From NCBI GenBank assembly GCA_017398725.1, contig JAFQFA010000012.1:22892-86891 (forward strand): a DNA stretch of 64,000 nucleotides, read 5' to 3'. Of the stretch, positions 52,570 through 61,713 are shown piece after piece; within the stretch, counting starts at the first letter, position 1, and each line of letters opens with the position of its first letter. The DNA is from Oscillospiraceae bacterium (GTDB lineage: Bacteria > Bacillota > Clostridia > Oscillospirales > Oscillospiraceae). A program made the position numbers and the translations under genes. The notes under the pieces are model-generated. The model saw nothing but the letters and a program-made list of their open reading frames with translations, made no database searches and had not been told where the DNA came from.

Positions 52570-52748
52570 CATCCGGGCATAGGGCGTTCTACTCCACAAA
52601 ATAGGCGTTCTGTGTCACAAAAGGAGGAAAACAAACAACCGTTTGGCGCACGGTGCGGCAGTGTGGAGACCTGTCGTAATACCTTCACCGTAAACCCGGT
52701 GCTGGTGAGAGCATATGCGAAGAGTCGGTATGCTTAGCGTCGTAAAGT
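52570..52748 (+). promoter_or_regulatory. Unusual structured leader of msmX
   Basis: Two imperfect direct repeats (TAGGGCGTTCTACTCCACAAAA at about 52580-52600, and TAGGCGTTCTGTGTCACAAAA at 52601-52621) precede a perfect-looking ribosome site, AAAGGAGG, at 52619-52627. The msmX start codon is not the expected 6-9 bases away but about 120 bases further on. The intervening GC-rich stretch can fold, including an AGCATA/TATGCT hairpin at 52710-52734. No ribosome site lies directly before the ATG. It looks like an insertion or regulatory RNA between ribosome site and start. Confidence 0.45.
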
Positions 52749-53963
52749 ATGGCAAACGTAACCCTGAAAAACATCAAGAAGATCTACCCGTTCAGCGGCG
52801 ATGACATCAAGCGGAACAAGCGTAAGGCTAAGGCCAAGAAGAAGGTAGAGATCGAGGTCCCCGAAGAGGAGAAGGTCAATCTGCAGGTTACTGAGCAGGG
52901 CGTTGTCGCTGTTCAGGAGTTCAATCTGGAGATTCAGGACAAGGAATTTATCGTTCTTGTCGGTCCTTCCGGCTGCGGTAAGTCCACTACTCTTCGTATG
53001 GTCGCCGGTCTGGAAGAGATCTCCGAAGGCGAGCTGTGGATCGGCGACAAGCTGGTCAACGATGTCGCTCCCAAGGACCGTGATATCGCCATGGTCTTCC
53101 AGAACTACGCTCTGTACCCCCACATGACCGTGTATGACAACTTGGCTTTCGCTCTGAAGCTGCGTCATACCCCCAAGGCAGAGATCGACCGTAAGGTTAA
53201 GGAAGCTGCCGAGATTCTGGACATCACCCAGTACTTGGGCCGTAAGCCCAAGGCTCTGTCCGGCGGTCAGCGTCAGCGTGTGGCTATCGGCCGTGCTATC
53301 GTTCGTGACCCCAAGGTCATGCTGATGGACGAGCCCCTTAGTAACTTGGACGCCAAGCTGCGTAACCAGATGCGTGCTGAGATCATCAAGCTGCGTGAGC
53401 GTATCAACACCACCTTCATCTACGTTACCCACGACCAGACCGAGGCTATGACTCTGGGCGACCGGATCGTCATCATGAAGGACGGTTTCATTCAGCAGAT
53501 CGGCACTCCTCAGGAAGTGTTCAATCATCCCTACAACCTGTTCGTTGCCGGCTTCATCGGCTCTCCCCAGATGAACTTCTTCGATGCAAAGCTGGTTAAG
53601 CAGAACGGCAAGTACGCTGTGGATCTGGCCGGCTACGTTGTGGAGCTGTCCGAGGAGAAGCAGGCTAAGCTGGCCGCTAACAATGTGGAAGAGCAGGAGA
53701 TCACTCTGGGTGTCCGTCCTGACCACCTGTCTCTGGTGGACGAGGGCGTCGCTGCCACCATCGACGTGCACGAGCTGATGGGTTCTTCCATCCACCTGCA
53801 CGTGAACACTCTGGGCAAGGACGTGGTCCTGATCGTTTCCACCATGAACATGACCGGTGCTGAGGTTAAGGCTCTGGCTGCCGGCGTGCCCGTGAAGCTG
53901 GGCTTCATCGGCAGTGTCTGCCATGTCTTCAACAAGGAGACCGGCATCAATCTGGAAGCCTAA
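52749..53963 (+). CDS. msmX: Carbohydrate ABC transporter ATPase (MsmX/UgpC type)
   Basis: The 404-residue ATPase drives CUT1-type sugar importers. Walker A is GPSGCGKSTT, signature LSGGQRQR, Walker B VMLMDEPLSNLD, and the C-terminal TOBE/MalK regulatory region covers about 270-404. A Lys/Glu-rich insert (about residues 20-48, with KRNKRKAKAKKK) interrupts the usual N terminus. No permease or binding-protein gene is nearby, as for multitask MsmX ATPases serving several importers. Codon bias indicates very high expression. malQ and glgP follow. The ATG lacks an adjacent Shine-Dalgarno site (see leader). Confidence 0.92.
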   Translation: MANVTLKNIKKIYPFSGDDIKRNKRKAKAKKKVEIEVPEEEKVNLQVTEQGVVAVQEFNLEIQDKEFIVLVGPSGCGKSTTLRMVAGLEEISEGELWIGDKLVNDVAPKDRDIAMVFQNYALYPHMTVYDNLAFALKLRHTPKAEIDRKVKEAAEILDITQYLGRKPKALSGGQRQRVAIGRAIVRDPKVMLMDEPLSNLDAKLRNQMRAEIIKLRERINTTFIYVTHDQTEAMTLGDRIVIMKDGFIQQIGTPQEVFNHPYNLFVAGFIGSPQMNFFDAKLVKQNGKYAVDLAGYVVELSEEKQAKLAANNVEEQEITLGVRPDHLSLVDEGVAATIDVHELMGSSIHLHVNTLGKDVVLIVSTMNMTGAEVKALAAGVPVKLGFIGSVCHVFNKETGINLEA

Positions 53964-53982
53964 TTCCTAATTACTTAATGAA

Positions 53983-54014
53983 AAACAGACCTGCTTTTGC
54001 AGGTCTGTTTTTTT
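53983..54014 (+). terminator. Terminator of msmX
   Basis: A 12-bp perfect stem (AAACAGACCTGC with its complement) with a long T-run. Confidence 0.95.
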
Positions 54015-54078
54015 GTTATGGCCTATACTATCGGATGCCGGAGAAATTGTTTTTTCGGCAACGGAAAATTATGTGAAT

Positions 54079-54131
54079 AACCGGTTACGCAACCGGTTGC
54101 TCTTGACAAATGAACAAAAAAGTATTACTCT
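54079..54131 (+). promoter_or_regulatory. LacI-type operator and promoter of malQ-glgP
   Basis: AACCGGTT occurs twice (54079-54086, 54091-54098), the second within the perfect 12-bp palindrome GCAACCGGTTGC (54089-54100). A perfect TTGACA (54103-54108) follows directly, and TACTCT (54126-54131) lies 17 bp further. A central CG palindrome is typical of LacI/MalR/CcpA operators. The regulator gene is not in the window. Confidence 0.65.
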
Positions 54132-54195
54132 CATATCATAAAAAAGGACTATGCTGCGGCAGTCCTTTTGAAGCGTTTATAAAGGAGAAATTTCT

Positions 54196-55671
54196 ATGCG
54201 TGGAAGCGGCATTTTAATGCACATCACTTCGCTGCCCAGCCCCTACGGTGTTGGCACTATGGGTAAGGAAGCGTACGCATTTATTGATTTTTTGGAAGCA
54301 GCCGGTCAGACCCATTGGCAGATCCTGCCGCTGACCCCTACAGGCTACGGGGATTCCCCTTACCAGTCTTGCTCTACCTATGCAGGCAACCACTATCTGA
54401 TCGATCTGGACCTGCTGATAGAGGAAGGCCTGCTGGTGCCGGAGGACATTGCCGGTATCGATTGGTGTGAAACACCGGAGAAGGCAGATTTTGGAAAGCT
54501 TTATAACCACCGGTTGACCGTTTTGGGCAAAGCCTACGCCCGGTTCACCGGCGGGGAAGATTTCGATGGATTCTGCAGCGAGAATAGCATGTGGCTGTCT
54601 GATTTTGCCCTGTTTATGGCGCTTAAGGAGCAGTTCGGCGGAAAGCCTTGGTTCCAATGGGAAGAGCCCTTGAAGCGCCGGGATGGCGACGCGATTTGGA
54701 ATGCCCGCCAGTTGCTGAAAGACCGAATCCGTTTTTATAGCTTTGTTCAGTATCTGTTCTTCCGTCAATGGGAGGCGCTGCGCGCTTACGCAGGGCAGAA
54801 GGGTGTTCGGATCATTGGCGATGTGCCGATCTATGTGCCGCTGGATTCCTGCGACGTATGGGCAAATCCCGAACTGTTCCAGCTGGATGCACAGCTTGCG
54901 CCTACCGCGGTGGCTGGTTGCCCGCCGGATGCCTTTTCTGAGGATGGCCAGCTGTGGGGCAACCCGCTCTATCGCTGGGATGTGATGGCGAAGGATGGGT
55001 ACGATTGGTGGATCCGCCGCCTTGCAGCTGCCGGAAGACTTTATGACGTGGTCCGGATGGATCATTTCCGTGGCTTTGAGGCATACTGGGCAGTACCTTT
55101 TGGCGATAACACCGCCAAAAACGGAAAGTGGATCAAAGGACCGGATATGGACTTTATCTGCACCGTTCGGCACAAGCTGCCGGCGCTGGAGCTGATTGCA
55201 GAGGATCTTGGCTTTTTGACCCAAGAAGTATTGGATCTGCGGGATGAATCGGGGCTTCCCGGTATGAAAGTGCTGGAGTTTGCCTTTGATTCCCGGGAGC
55301 CTTCTGAGTACCTTCCCCACACTTACATTGCCAATACGGTGTGCTACACCGGCACCCATGATAATATGACTATGCGCCAGTGGTTTGAAACAGCGCAGCC
55401 CGATGCGGTGGCATATGCTACAGAGTATATGTCCCTGACCCGGGAGGAAGGTTTGGTGTGGGGCGTGATCCGTACCGCTTTTGCCAGTGTTTCCGATCTG
55501 TGTGTGGTGCAGATGCAGGATTATTTGAATCTGGGCGCAGAAGCCCGGATGAATTTCCCCGGTGTGGCCAGCGGTAACTGGACTTGGCGGATGGCTGCCG
55601 GCAGTGCCACCGAGTCCTTGGCGAAACGGATCCGCGGTCTTGCCACACTCTATGGCCGGGTTTCCCGGTAA
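54196..55671 (+). CDS. malQ: 4-alpha-glucanotransferase (amylomaltase)
   Basis: The 491-residue GH77 enzyme rearranges alpha-1,4-glucans. SGILMHITSLPSPYGVGTMG opens the barrel, VVRMDHFRGFEAYW carries the catalytic Asp nucleophile, LIAEDLGFLT the acid/base Glu, and YTGTHDNMT the transition-state Asp. The start follows AAAGGAG. glgP follows by 23 bp in the same operon, the classic maltodextrin pair. Confidence 0.95.
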   Translation: MRGSGILMHITSLPSPYGVGTMGKEAYAFIDFLEAAGQTHWQILPLTPTGYGDSPYQSCSTYAGNHYLIDLDLLIEEGLLVPEDIAGIDWCETPEKADFGKLYNHRLTVLGKAYARFTGGEDFDGFCSENSMWLSDFALFMALKEQFGGKPWFQWEEPLKRRDGDAIWNARQLLKDRIRFYSFVQYLFFRQWEALRAYAGQKGVRIIGDVPIYVPLDSCDVWANPELFQLDAQLAPTAVAGCPPDAFSEDGQLWGNPLYRWDVMAKDGYDWWIRRLAAAGRLYDVVRMDHFRGFEAYWAVPFGDNTAKNGKWIKGPDMDFICTVRHKLPALELIAEDLGFLTQEVLDLRDESGLPGMKVLEFAFDSREPSEYLPHTYIANTVCYTGTHDNMTMRQWFETAQPDAVAYATEYMSLTREEGLVWGVIRTAFASVSDLCVVQMQDYLNLGAEARMNFPGVASGNWTWRMAAGSATESLAKRIRGLATLYGRVSR

Positions 55672-55694
55672 TTTCCTTGACAGGAGTTTGATTT

Positions 55695-58028
55695 ATGAAA
55701 TATGATTGTTTGAATATTCTTAAAATGACCGAGGCACAGCTGAAGTTTACCTACGATGTATCCTTGAAGGAAGCAACGCCGCAGGAACTGCATGAGGCAC
55801 TGGGTACGGCTGTGATGATGGCTATCAGCGAAACTTGGAGTCACAGCAAGCATACCCGTCTGCACAAGCGGAAGGCCTATTATATCTCTGCAGAGTACCT
55901 GATTGGCCGGCTGGTATATTCCAATTTGTATAATTTGGGGATCTTGGATGAGATGAAGCACGTGTTTGCCGAGCACGGCGTGGATCTTGCTTGCTTGGAA
56001 GAGATCGAGGATGCTGCGTTGGGTAACGGCGGTCTGGGCCGTCTGGCTGCCTGCTTCTTGGATAGTGCCGCCAGCACAAACATCCCCCTGTCCGGCTACG
56101 GCTTGCGTTACCGCTTTGGCCTGTTCAAGCAGAAGTTTGATGAAAACGGCAGCCAGTGTGAAGCGGCGGACGATTGGGCAAAGTTTGGCGACCCGTGGTC
56201 TTACCGCCGGTATAACCACACCGTCAAGGTGCAGTTCCCGGACCATACAGTGCTGGCAGTTCCTTACGATGTGCCGGTGATCGGTTACGGCACCAACAAT
56301 GTGGGCACTTTGCGTCTGTGGCAGTGTGAGGCGGAGGAAGAACTGGATTTCAATGCCTTCAATGATCAGGATTATCTCCGGGCACTGGCCCAGAAAAATA
56401 AGGCAGAGGACATTACCCGCGTTTTGTATCCCAATGATTCCACTTGGGAAGGCAAGCGGCTGCGGATCAAGCAGCAGTATGTGCTCTCCTCTGCATCGTT
56501 GCAGGATATGCTCCGGGTCCACAAGTCTGCCCACGGCAGTGATCTGAGTAGCTTTTCCGATTTCTATGCAGTGCAGCTGAACGATACTCACCCGGCGATG
56601 TCTATTCCCGAACTGATCCGCCTGTTGATGGCAGAGGGCATGGATTTTGAGCAGAGCTTTGCCATTGCTCAGCGCACCTTCTCCTATACCAACCATACCG
56701 TTATGGGTGAGGCGCTGGAAAAGTGGCCGCTGGACCTGCTGGGCAGTGTAGTGCCGGAAATCGTGGATATTATTGTCCGCATTGACGAAAAGCTGAAGCG
56801 GGAGCATCCCGGCCTGTTTATTATCCGGGATAATACCGCCCATATGGCAAACCTGAGTGTTTATGTAGGCAGCTATGTCAATGGTGTGGCGGAGATCCAT
56901 TCCCAGATCCTGAAAGACGATTGCTTCAAGGATTGGTACGCAGCATTCCCGGAGCGATTCCAGAATAAGACCAACGGCGTCACCCCCCGTCGCTGGATGG
57001 GTCTGTGCAACCCGGAATTGACCCGGATGATCAAGTACCGGGTAGGCGGCGATTTCTTGGGCGATCTGGATCGTCTCAATAAGCTCAAGCCTATGATTGA
57101 CGATGATATGGTTCGGCAGTTCAACGCCATCAAGCGGCAGAAGAAGGAGCAGCTGTGCGCAGTGATCGCCCAGCGGGAAGGTGTGAAGCTGAACCCCGAC
57201 TTCGTGTTCGATGTGCAGGTGAAGCGGCTGCATGAGTATAAGCGGCAACTGCTGAACGCGTTGAGCATTGTGGATATCTATTTCCGGCTGAAAGACGGCA
57301 GCCTGCCGGATTTCCAGCCTACAGTGTACCTGTTTGGCGCAAAATCTGCGCCCGGCTATGCCCGGGCCAAGGCAATCATCCGCTATATTAACCGGATCGC
57401 GAAGATGATCAATAATGATCCTGCCGTCAGCGATAAGCTGAAGGTGGTATTTGTGCAGAATTATAACTGCTCTTATGCCGAGCACATTATTCCGGCAGCG
57501 GATATTTCTGAGCAGATCTCTCCTGCGGGCACGGAAGCCTCCGGCACCGGTAACATGAAGCTGATGCTCAATGGCGCGGTGACCTTGGGTACGCTGGATG
57601 GCGCCAATGTGGAAATCGTCAAGGAAGCGGGCATGGAAAACAACTATATCTTCGGCGCTACCGTGGATGTGATCAATTCCAGCAAGGCAACCTATAATCC
57701 TCGCTGGATCTATGACCATAATGACCGACTCCATCGGGCAATCGATACCTTGGTGGATGGCACAGTACCCACCGACGATGCACAAAGGGAACTGTATCAT
57801 GCTTTGCTGGACGGCACTGCATGGCATCAGGCAGACCACTATTTCCTGCTGATGGACTACGATTCCTATATGGAAGCAAAGCTGCGGGCAAACCGGGACT
57901 ATGCCGACCGATTGGCTTTTGGCAGAAAGTGCCTCGTCAATATTGCCAGCGGCGCCAAGTTCTCTTCCGACCGTACCATCCGTCAGTACGCCGAGGAAAT
58001 CTGGCATATCGAGCCTACTGAGCTATAA
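55695..58028 (+). CDS. glgP: Glycogen/starch/alpha-glucan phosphorylase
   Basis: The 777-residue GT35 PLP enzyme releases glucose 1-phosphate from alpha-1,4-glucans. YISAEYLIGRL, AALGNGGLGRLAACFLDS and VRRLHEYKRQLLN-like blocks (here VKRLHEYKRQLL) are present, and the PLP region is EASGTGNMKLMLNGA. It is slightly shorter than E. coli MalP, normal for bacteria. It is the second gene of the malQ operon, with ribosome site AGGAG. No glycogen synthesis genes are in the window, so imported maltodextrin is a likely substrate. Confidence 0.95.
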   Translation: MKYDCLNILKMTEAQLKFTYDVSLKEATPQELHEALGTAVMMAISETWSHSKHTRLHKRKAYYISAEYLIGRLVYSNLYNLGILDEMKHVFAEHGVDLACLEEIEDAALGNGGLGRLAACFLDSAASTNIPLSGYGLRYRFGLFKQKFDENGSQCEAADDWAKFGDPWSYRRYNHTVKVQFPDHTVLAVPYDVPVIGYGTNNVGTLRLWQCEAEEELDFNAFNDQDYLRALAQKNKAEDITRVLYPNDSTWEGKRLRIKQQYVLSSASLQDMLRVHKSAHGSDLSSFSDFYAVQLNDTHPAMSIPELIRLLMAEGMDFEQSFAIAQRTFSYTNHTVMGEALEKWPLDLLGSVVPEIVDIIVRIDEKLKREHPGLFIIRDNTAHMANLSVYVGSYVNGVAEIHSQILKDDCFKDWYAAFPERFQNKTNGVTPRRWMGLCNPELTRMIKYRVGGDFLGDLDRLNKLKPMIDDDMVRQFNAIKRQKKEQLCAVIAQREGVKLNPDFVFDVQVKRLHEYKRQLLNALSIVDIYFRLKDGSLPDFQPTVYLFGAKSAPGYARAKAIIRYINRIAKMINNDPAVSDKLKVVFVQNYNCSYAEHIIPAADISEQISPAGTEASGTGNMKLMLNGAVTLGTLDGANVEIVKEAGMENNYIFGATVDVINSSKATYNPRWIYDHNDRLHRAIDTLVDGTVPTDDAQRELYHALLDGTAWHQADHYFLLMDYDSYMEAKLRANRDYADRLAFGRKCLVNIASGAKFSSDRTIRQYAEEIWHIEPTEL

Positions 58029-58044
58029 ATTTGTTTCTTATAAT

Positions 58045-58076
58045 AAACCGCCTGTATCTTTGGATACAGGCGGTTT
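58045..58076 (+). terminator. Terminator of malQ-glgP
   Basis: A 14-bp perfect stem (AAACCGCCTGTATC with its complement) around TTTG. Confidence 0.88.
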
Positions 58077-58147
58077 ATCTATAAAAACGGTTTACATTTT
58101 GTTTAGGCGCTGATAAAATAGAAGCAAACTGACAGGAGGAGCCCGTT

Positions 58148-59818
58148 ATGAAATTACGGAAGTTTTTATCTTTTGCTTTAGCTGTATCCATGCTTGGAGT
58201 ATTGGCAGCCTGCACACCAAAAGATTCTGTGCCTGTGGAGCATCATCCGGATTTTCCTAATTTGGATACCGTGGGCATGACGGATCTGCAAAAGGCTGTG
58301 GTACTTACGGCGGAAAGCTTTGTCCTTCGTAAGGAAAGAGGCCAGTACGATGATACCCGTCTTACAGCATCCGGTACATTGGCGTATTACCGCTGGTCCA
58401 CCGGGCAGCGGCAGCCGGAGGATTATACCAGCCAGCACACGGGCTATTCTAACTGCGCCGCCTTTGCCCACGACCTGTATCTGGCGGCGCTGGACTTGGA
58501 TATCCAGTATTATACTACCGCCTCTATGACATTAGGCTGTACAAATGTTCTGGCCAGAATGCCTGTGACTTCCGGCTTTGCTTCTATGGATGAGAGCCAG
58601 CTGGAAATGATGAAGCAGGAAATTTTGAACACCTTGCAACCCGGCGATCTCATTGTTTACCGCTATGCGGACAATAAAAACGGCCATGTCATGTGCTATG
58701 TGGGCAATCATATGATGATCCACTGCACCGGCTCCAGTTACAGCTACGAGGACCAGCGGGAAAAATATGAGGACATTGGTTGTTTCCGCTATGAGTCCAT
58801 CGATTCCTTCTGGGAGGCTGGCCACAGACGATACCTCTTCGATAAGAGCTCTTATGTGATCATCCGCCCGCTGGATAGCTTTACCGGAACCATCCCCCAG
58901 CGGACACTGGACAGAATGGAACTTATGCGGGGCGTTATGGCAGAAAAAACCGCTTCCGCGGGCTGGACGCAAACAGTGAATCCCGGTCAGGAGCTTACCT
59001 TTACATTTACCTTGCAAAATCTTACCGGAGTAGGCAAGACCCTTACGCTTACAGATACGGTACCCCGGAACACGAAATATATGTCCGGCGGGGATAAAAA
59101 AGAGGGAGATACGCTTTCGTGGACCGTTACCCTGCCTGCGAGAGAAACGGTGCAGGTTTCTTATACAGTACAGGTAGATGACGGGGCAGATGTGGTGGAA
59201 AGCAGCAGCTTTGTGGAGCATATACCGGTCAATTGCCCCAGTATCCGGGTAGGCAGAACCTTGACATCTCAGCAGCAGGAAGCACTGGCAGCAGCGGCAA
59301 AAAAGGCGGATATGGCATCCAAAGGAATCGCCTTGGCATCGGCGATCTATCAGGAAGCTTTTGATACGGATGTGCTCTCCGGTGTCCATGCCAACGACCT
59401 GCTGGAGGGTGTATTCCGGTACTTTTCTGCGGAAATTGAATCCGGTGCTCCGATTTATGGGGATAAATGGCCTCCGCAGTGGCGGGCGCTGGACGAAAAC
59501 GGTGCATTTGCCAAGCTGGTTGCCCCCGGTCTTTACGGCGGCAGAAATGTGCTGGAAGGCAACAGTGCAGTCCCAGCCACAACCCTTGCATTTATGGCCT
59601 GTGATCGCACAAGGCTGGTGGCAGCGCAAGATCTGATCGAAGGCGATATTGTGATTGCCAACGATGGTGTGGATGCCTTAGATGGCGCCGCTTGGCTCTT
59701 TGTGGAGGGCGGGCTTCTGGATTTGCAAACAGGTGAAACAGTACCTGCAGAGCCTTTGCTTTCTCAGCTGCTGTGCCGCAGGCATTTTGTTGTGATCCGT
59801 CCCTCTTTGGGAATGTGA
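58148..59818 (+). CDS. Lipoprotein with NlpC/P60-like domain and DUF11-like linker domain
   Basis: The 556-residue protein has lipobox LAAC (Cys22). Residues about 45-235 form an NlpC/P60-like cysteine-peptidase module with GYSNCAAFAHDLY (Cys103), LQPGDLIVYR, and NGHVMCYVG (His180) followed by MIHCTG. Residues about 265-370 resemble a DUF11/CARDB-type beta-sandwich (LTLTDTVPRNTKYMSGG). The C-terminal 180 residues look like a second, degenerate NlpC/P60 fold (YGGRNVLEG, LIEGDIVIANDG, RRHFVVIRPS) without an obvious catalytic Cys. It should act on the wall from the membrane. It starts after CAGGAGG and is monocistronic. Confidence 0.75.
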   Translation: MKLRKFLSFALAVSMLGVLAACTPKDSVPVEHHPDFPNLDTVGMTDLQKAVVLTAESFVLRKERGQYDDTRLTASGTLAYYRWSTGQRQPEDYTSQHTGYSNCAAFAHDLYLAALDLDIQYYTTASMTLGCTNVLARMPVTSGFASMDESQLEMMKQEILNTLQPGDLIVYRYADNKNGHVMCYVGNHMMIHCTGSSYSYEDQREKYEDIGCFRYESIDSFWEAGHRRYLFDKSSYVIIRPLDSFTGTIPQRTLDRMELMRGVMAEKTASAGWTQTVNPGQELTFTFTLQNLTGVGKTLTLTDTVPRNTKYMSGGDKKEGDTLSWTVTLPARETVQVSYTVQVDDGADVVESSSFVEHIPVNCPSIRVGRTLTSQQQEALAAAAKKADMASKGIALASAIYQEAFDTDVLSGVHANDLLEGVFRYFSAEIESGAPIYGDKWPPQWRALDENGAFAKLVAPGLYGGRNVLEGNSAVPATTLAFMACDRTRLVAAQDLIEGDIVIANDGVDALDGAAWLFVEGGLLDLQTGETVPAEPLLSQLLCRRHFVVIRPSLGM

Positions 59819-59835
59819 TCTTGTGGACATAAAAG

Positions 59836-59875
59836 AACATCCCGTTGCGACACAAGGCGCAACGGGATGTTTTTT
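59836..59875. terminator. Bidirectional terminator
   Basis: A 14-bp perfect stem (AACATCCCGTTGCG with its complement) with T-runs on both sides. Confidence 0.92.
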
Positions 59876-59892
59876 GCTTAGAGAATAGGGGA

Positions 59893-61485
59893 TCAGCCTT
59901 CTTCCACCACGATCTCTTTCAACACAAGACCGGGGTTGCGCTTGATGGTAAAGTCGATTGCCCAGTAGCTGCTGAATACCAGCAGGCTTCTGCCGCGATA
60001 GTCCTCCAAAAGCTCTGCATCAGAGCCCAGATTCAGATCGGAAAGATCACCGGGATAGCTGTCGATCAGCCGGATCTCCTCGTAGGGCAGACCTTCCATC
60101 CGCAGGTCTACACCGTACTCGTTCTTCATCCGGTGCTGGAACACATCGAATTGCAGAGTACCCACAACGCCCACGATGACCTCTTCCATGCCGGAGTTCG
60201 GTACTTTGAAGATCTGGATCGCGCCTTCTTGGGCGATCTGCTCGGTACCCTTAACAAACTGCTTGCGCTTCATGGAGTCCTTGGCAGATACCCGGCTGAA
60301 ATGCTCCGGAGCAAAAGTGGGGATGCCGGAGTATAGGAATTTCTTGGAGGGAACGGTGATGGTATCGCCGATGGCAAAAATGCCCGGGTCGAACACACCG
60401 ATCACGTCGCCTGCATAGGCTTCTTCCACGATTTCCCGCTCGGCGGCCATCAATTGCTGGGGCTGGGACAGGCGCATTTTTTTGTTGCCCTGCATGTGGT
60501 AATATTCGGAATCTCTCTGGAACTTGCCGGAGCAAATCCGCATGAAGGCCAGCCGGTCCCGGTGGGCCTTGTTCATGTTGGCTTGGATCTTGAACACAAA
60601 AGCGGAGAAGTCCGGGCTGAAGGCATCCACCAACCCGCAGTCTGCGGTACGGGACAGGGGCGGGGGTGTCAGCTTCAAAAAGGCTTCCAAGAAAGGCTCA
60701 ATACCAAAGTTGGTCAAAGCAGAGCCGAAGAATACGGGACTCAGGGTGCCGTTACGAACAGCATCCACATCCATTTCCCGACCGGCAGACAGCAGCTCCA
60801 CATCGTCGATCAGCTGCTGATGCTTCTGCTCACTGTCCAAAAGCTGGGCAACCTGCGGATCGTACAGATCCACAGACAGCTTTTCTGCCTTGGCTTTGCC
60901 ACTGATGCCGGAGAAAAACAGCAGCTGGCTGTTTTCCCGATCATACACGCCCTTGAAATCCTTGCCGCAGCCGATGGGCCAGTTCATGGCATAGGTTTCA
61001 ATGCCCAGCTCCCGTTCTACCTCATCCAGCAGATCAAAGGGATCTTGGGTTTCCCGGTCCATCTTGTTGACGAAGGTAAAAATAGGAATATGCCGCATGG
61101 CACAGACCTTAAAGAGCTTCCGGGTCTGGGGCTCCACGCCCTTGGCACCGTCGATCACCATCACCGCGGAGTCCGCAGCCATCAGGGTGCGGTAGGTATC
61201 CTCGGAGAAATCTTGGTGACCGGGGGTATCCAGAATGTTGATGCAGAAGCCGCCGTACTGGAACTGCATGACGGAAGAGGTGACGGAAATACCGCGCTGC
61301 TTTTCGATCTCCATCCAGTCAGAGGTAGCAGCTCTGGAATTTTTTTTGCCCTTAACCACACCGGCTTGGGCGATGGCGCCGCCATAGAGCAGGAATTTTT
61401 CAGTTAAAGTGGTTTTACCGGCGTCGGGGTGGGAGATGATGGCAAAGGTCCTGCGCCGGCTGATTTCTTCTTGTAAGGTTGACAT
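59893..61485 (-). CDS. prfC: Peptide chain release factor 3
   Basis: The 530-residue GTPase recycles class I release factors. ISHPDAGKTTLTEKFL is the P-loop, DTPGHQDFSEDTYR the G3 region with the catalytic His, and FVNKMDRETQDP the G4 motif. KKNSRAATSDWMEIEKQRG is the RF3 switch I block. Length is normal. The start follows AGGAGGAAA. It is monocistronic. Confidence 0.96.
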   Translation of the reverse strand: MSTLQEEISRRRTFAIISHPDAGKTTLTEKFLLYGGAIAQAGVVKGKKNSRAATSDWMEIEKQRGISVTSSVMQFQYGGFCINILDTPGHQDFSEDTYRTLMAADSAVMVIDGAKGVEPQTRKLFKVCAMRHIPIFTFVNKMDRETQDPFDLLDEVERELGIETYAMNWPIGCGKDFKGVYDRENSQLLFFSGISGKAKAEKLSVDLYDPQVAQLLDSEQKHQQLIDDVELLSAGREMDVDAVRNGTLSPVFFGSALTNFGIEPFLEAFLKLTPPPLSRTADCGLVDAFSPDFSAFVFKIQANMNKAHRDRLAFMRICSGKFQRDSEYYHMQGNKKMRLSQPQQLMAAEREIVEEAYAGDVIGVFDPGIFAIGDTITVPSKKFLYSGIPTFAPEHFSRVSAKDSMKRKQFVKGTEQIAQEGAIQIFKVPNSGMEEVIVGVVGTLQFDVFQHRMKNEYGVDLRMEGLPYEEIRLIDSYPGDLSDLNLGSDAELLEDYRGRSLLVFSSYWAIDFTIKRNPGLVLKEIVVEEG

Positions 61486-61637
61486 AACGTTTCCTCCTGT
61501 ATTGATATTGATTGGGAAGAAAGGCTACGGAAAATCGTAATAACGCATAATTTCCTCCGGAAAATTTCATCAGTTCAGTTTACCACATTTTGGGCAGCTT
61601 TACAACCCCCAATAAAGTCCTGACTCGTAAAGCACCA

Positions 61638-61666
61638 TTGTCAAAGGAAAATAAATGTGATAAAAT
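61638..61666 (+). promoter_or_regulatory. Promoter of the M14 peptidase gene
   Basis: TTGTCA (61638-61643), 17 bp, TAAAAT (61661-61666). The rest of 61486-61713 holds no gene. Confidence 0.6.
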
Positions 61667-61713
61667 GGTATTAACAAAGATTACCACTGGGTATAAGGGG
61701 AGAGACCATTCAA

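Noticed and set aside
52637-52748. Confident call of a group II intron in the msmX leader
   Set aside because: Only about 110 bases and a weak domain-V-like hairpin are present. The rest of the ribozyme and any maturase are missing, so it was kept only as a possibility.
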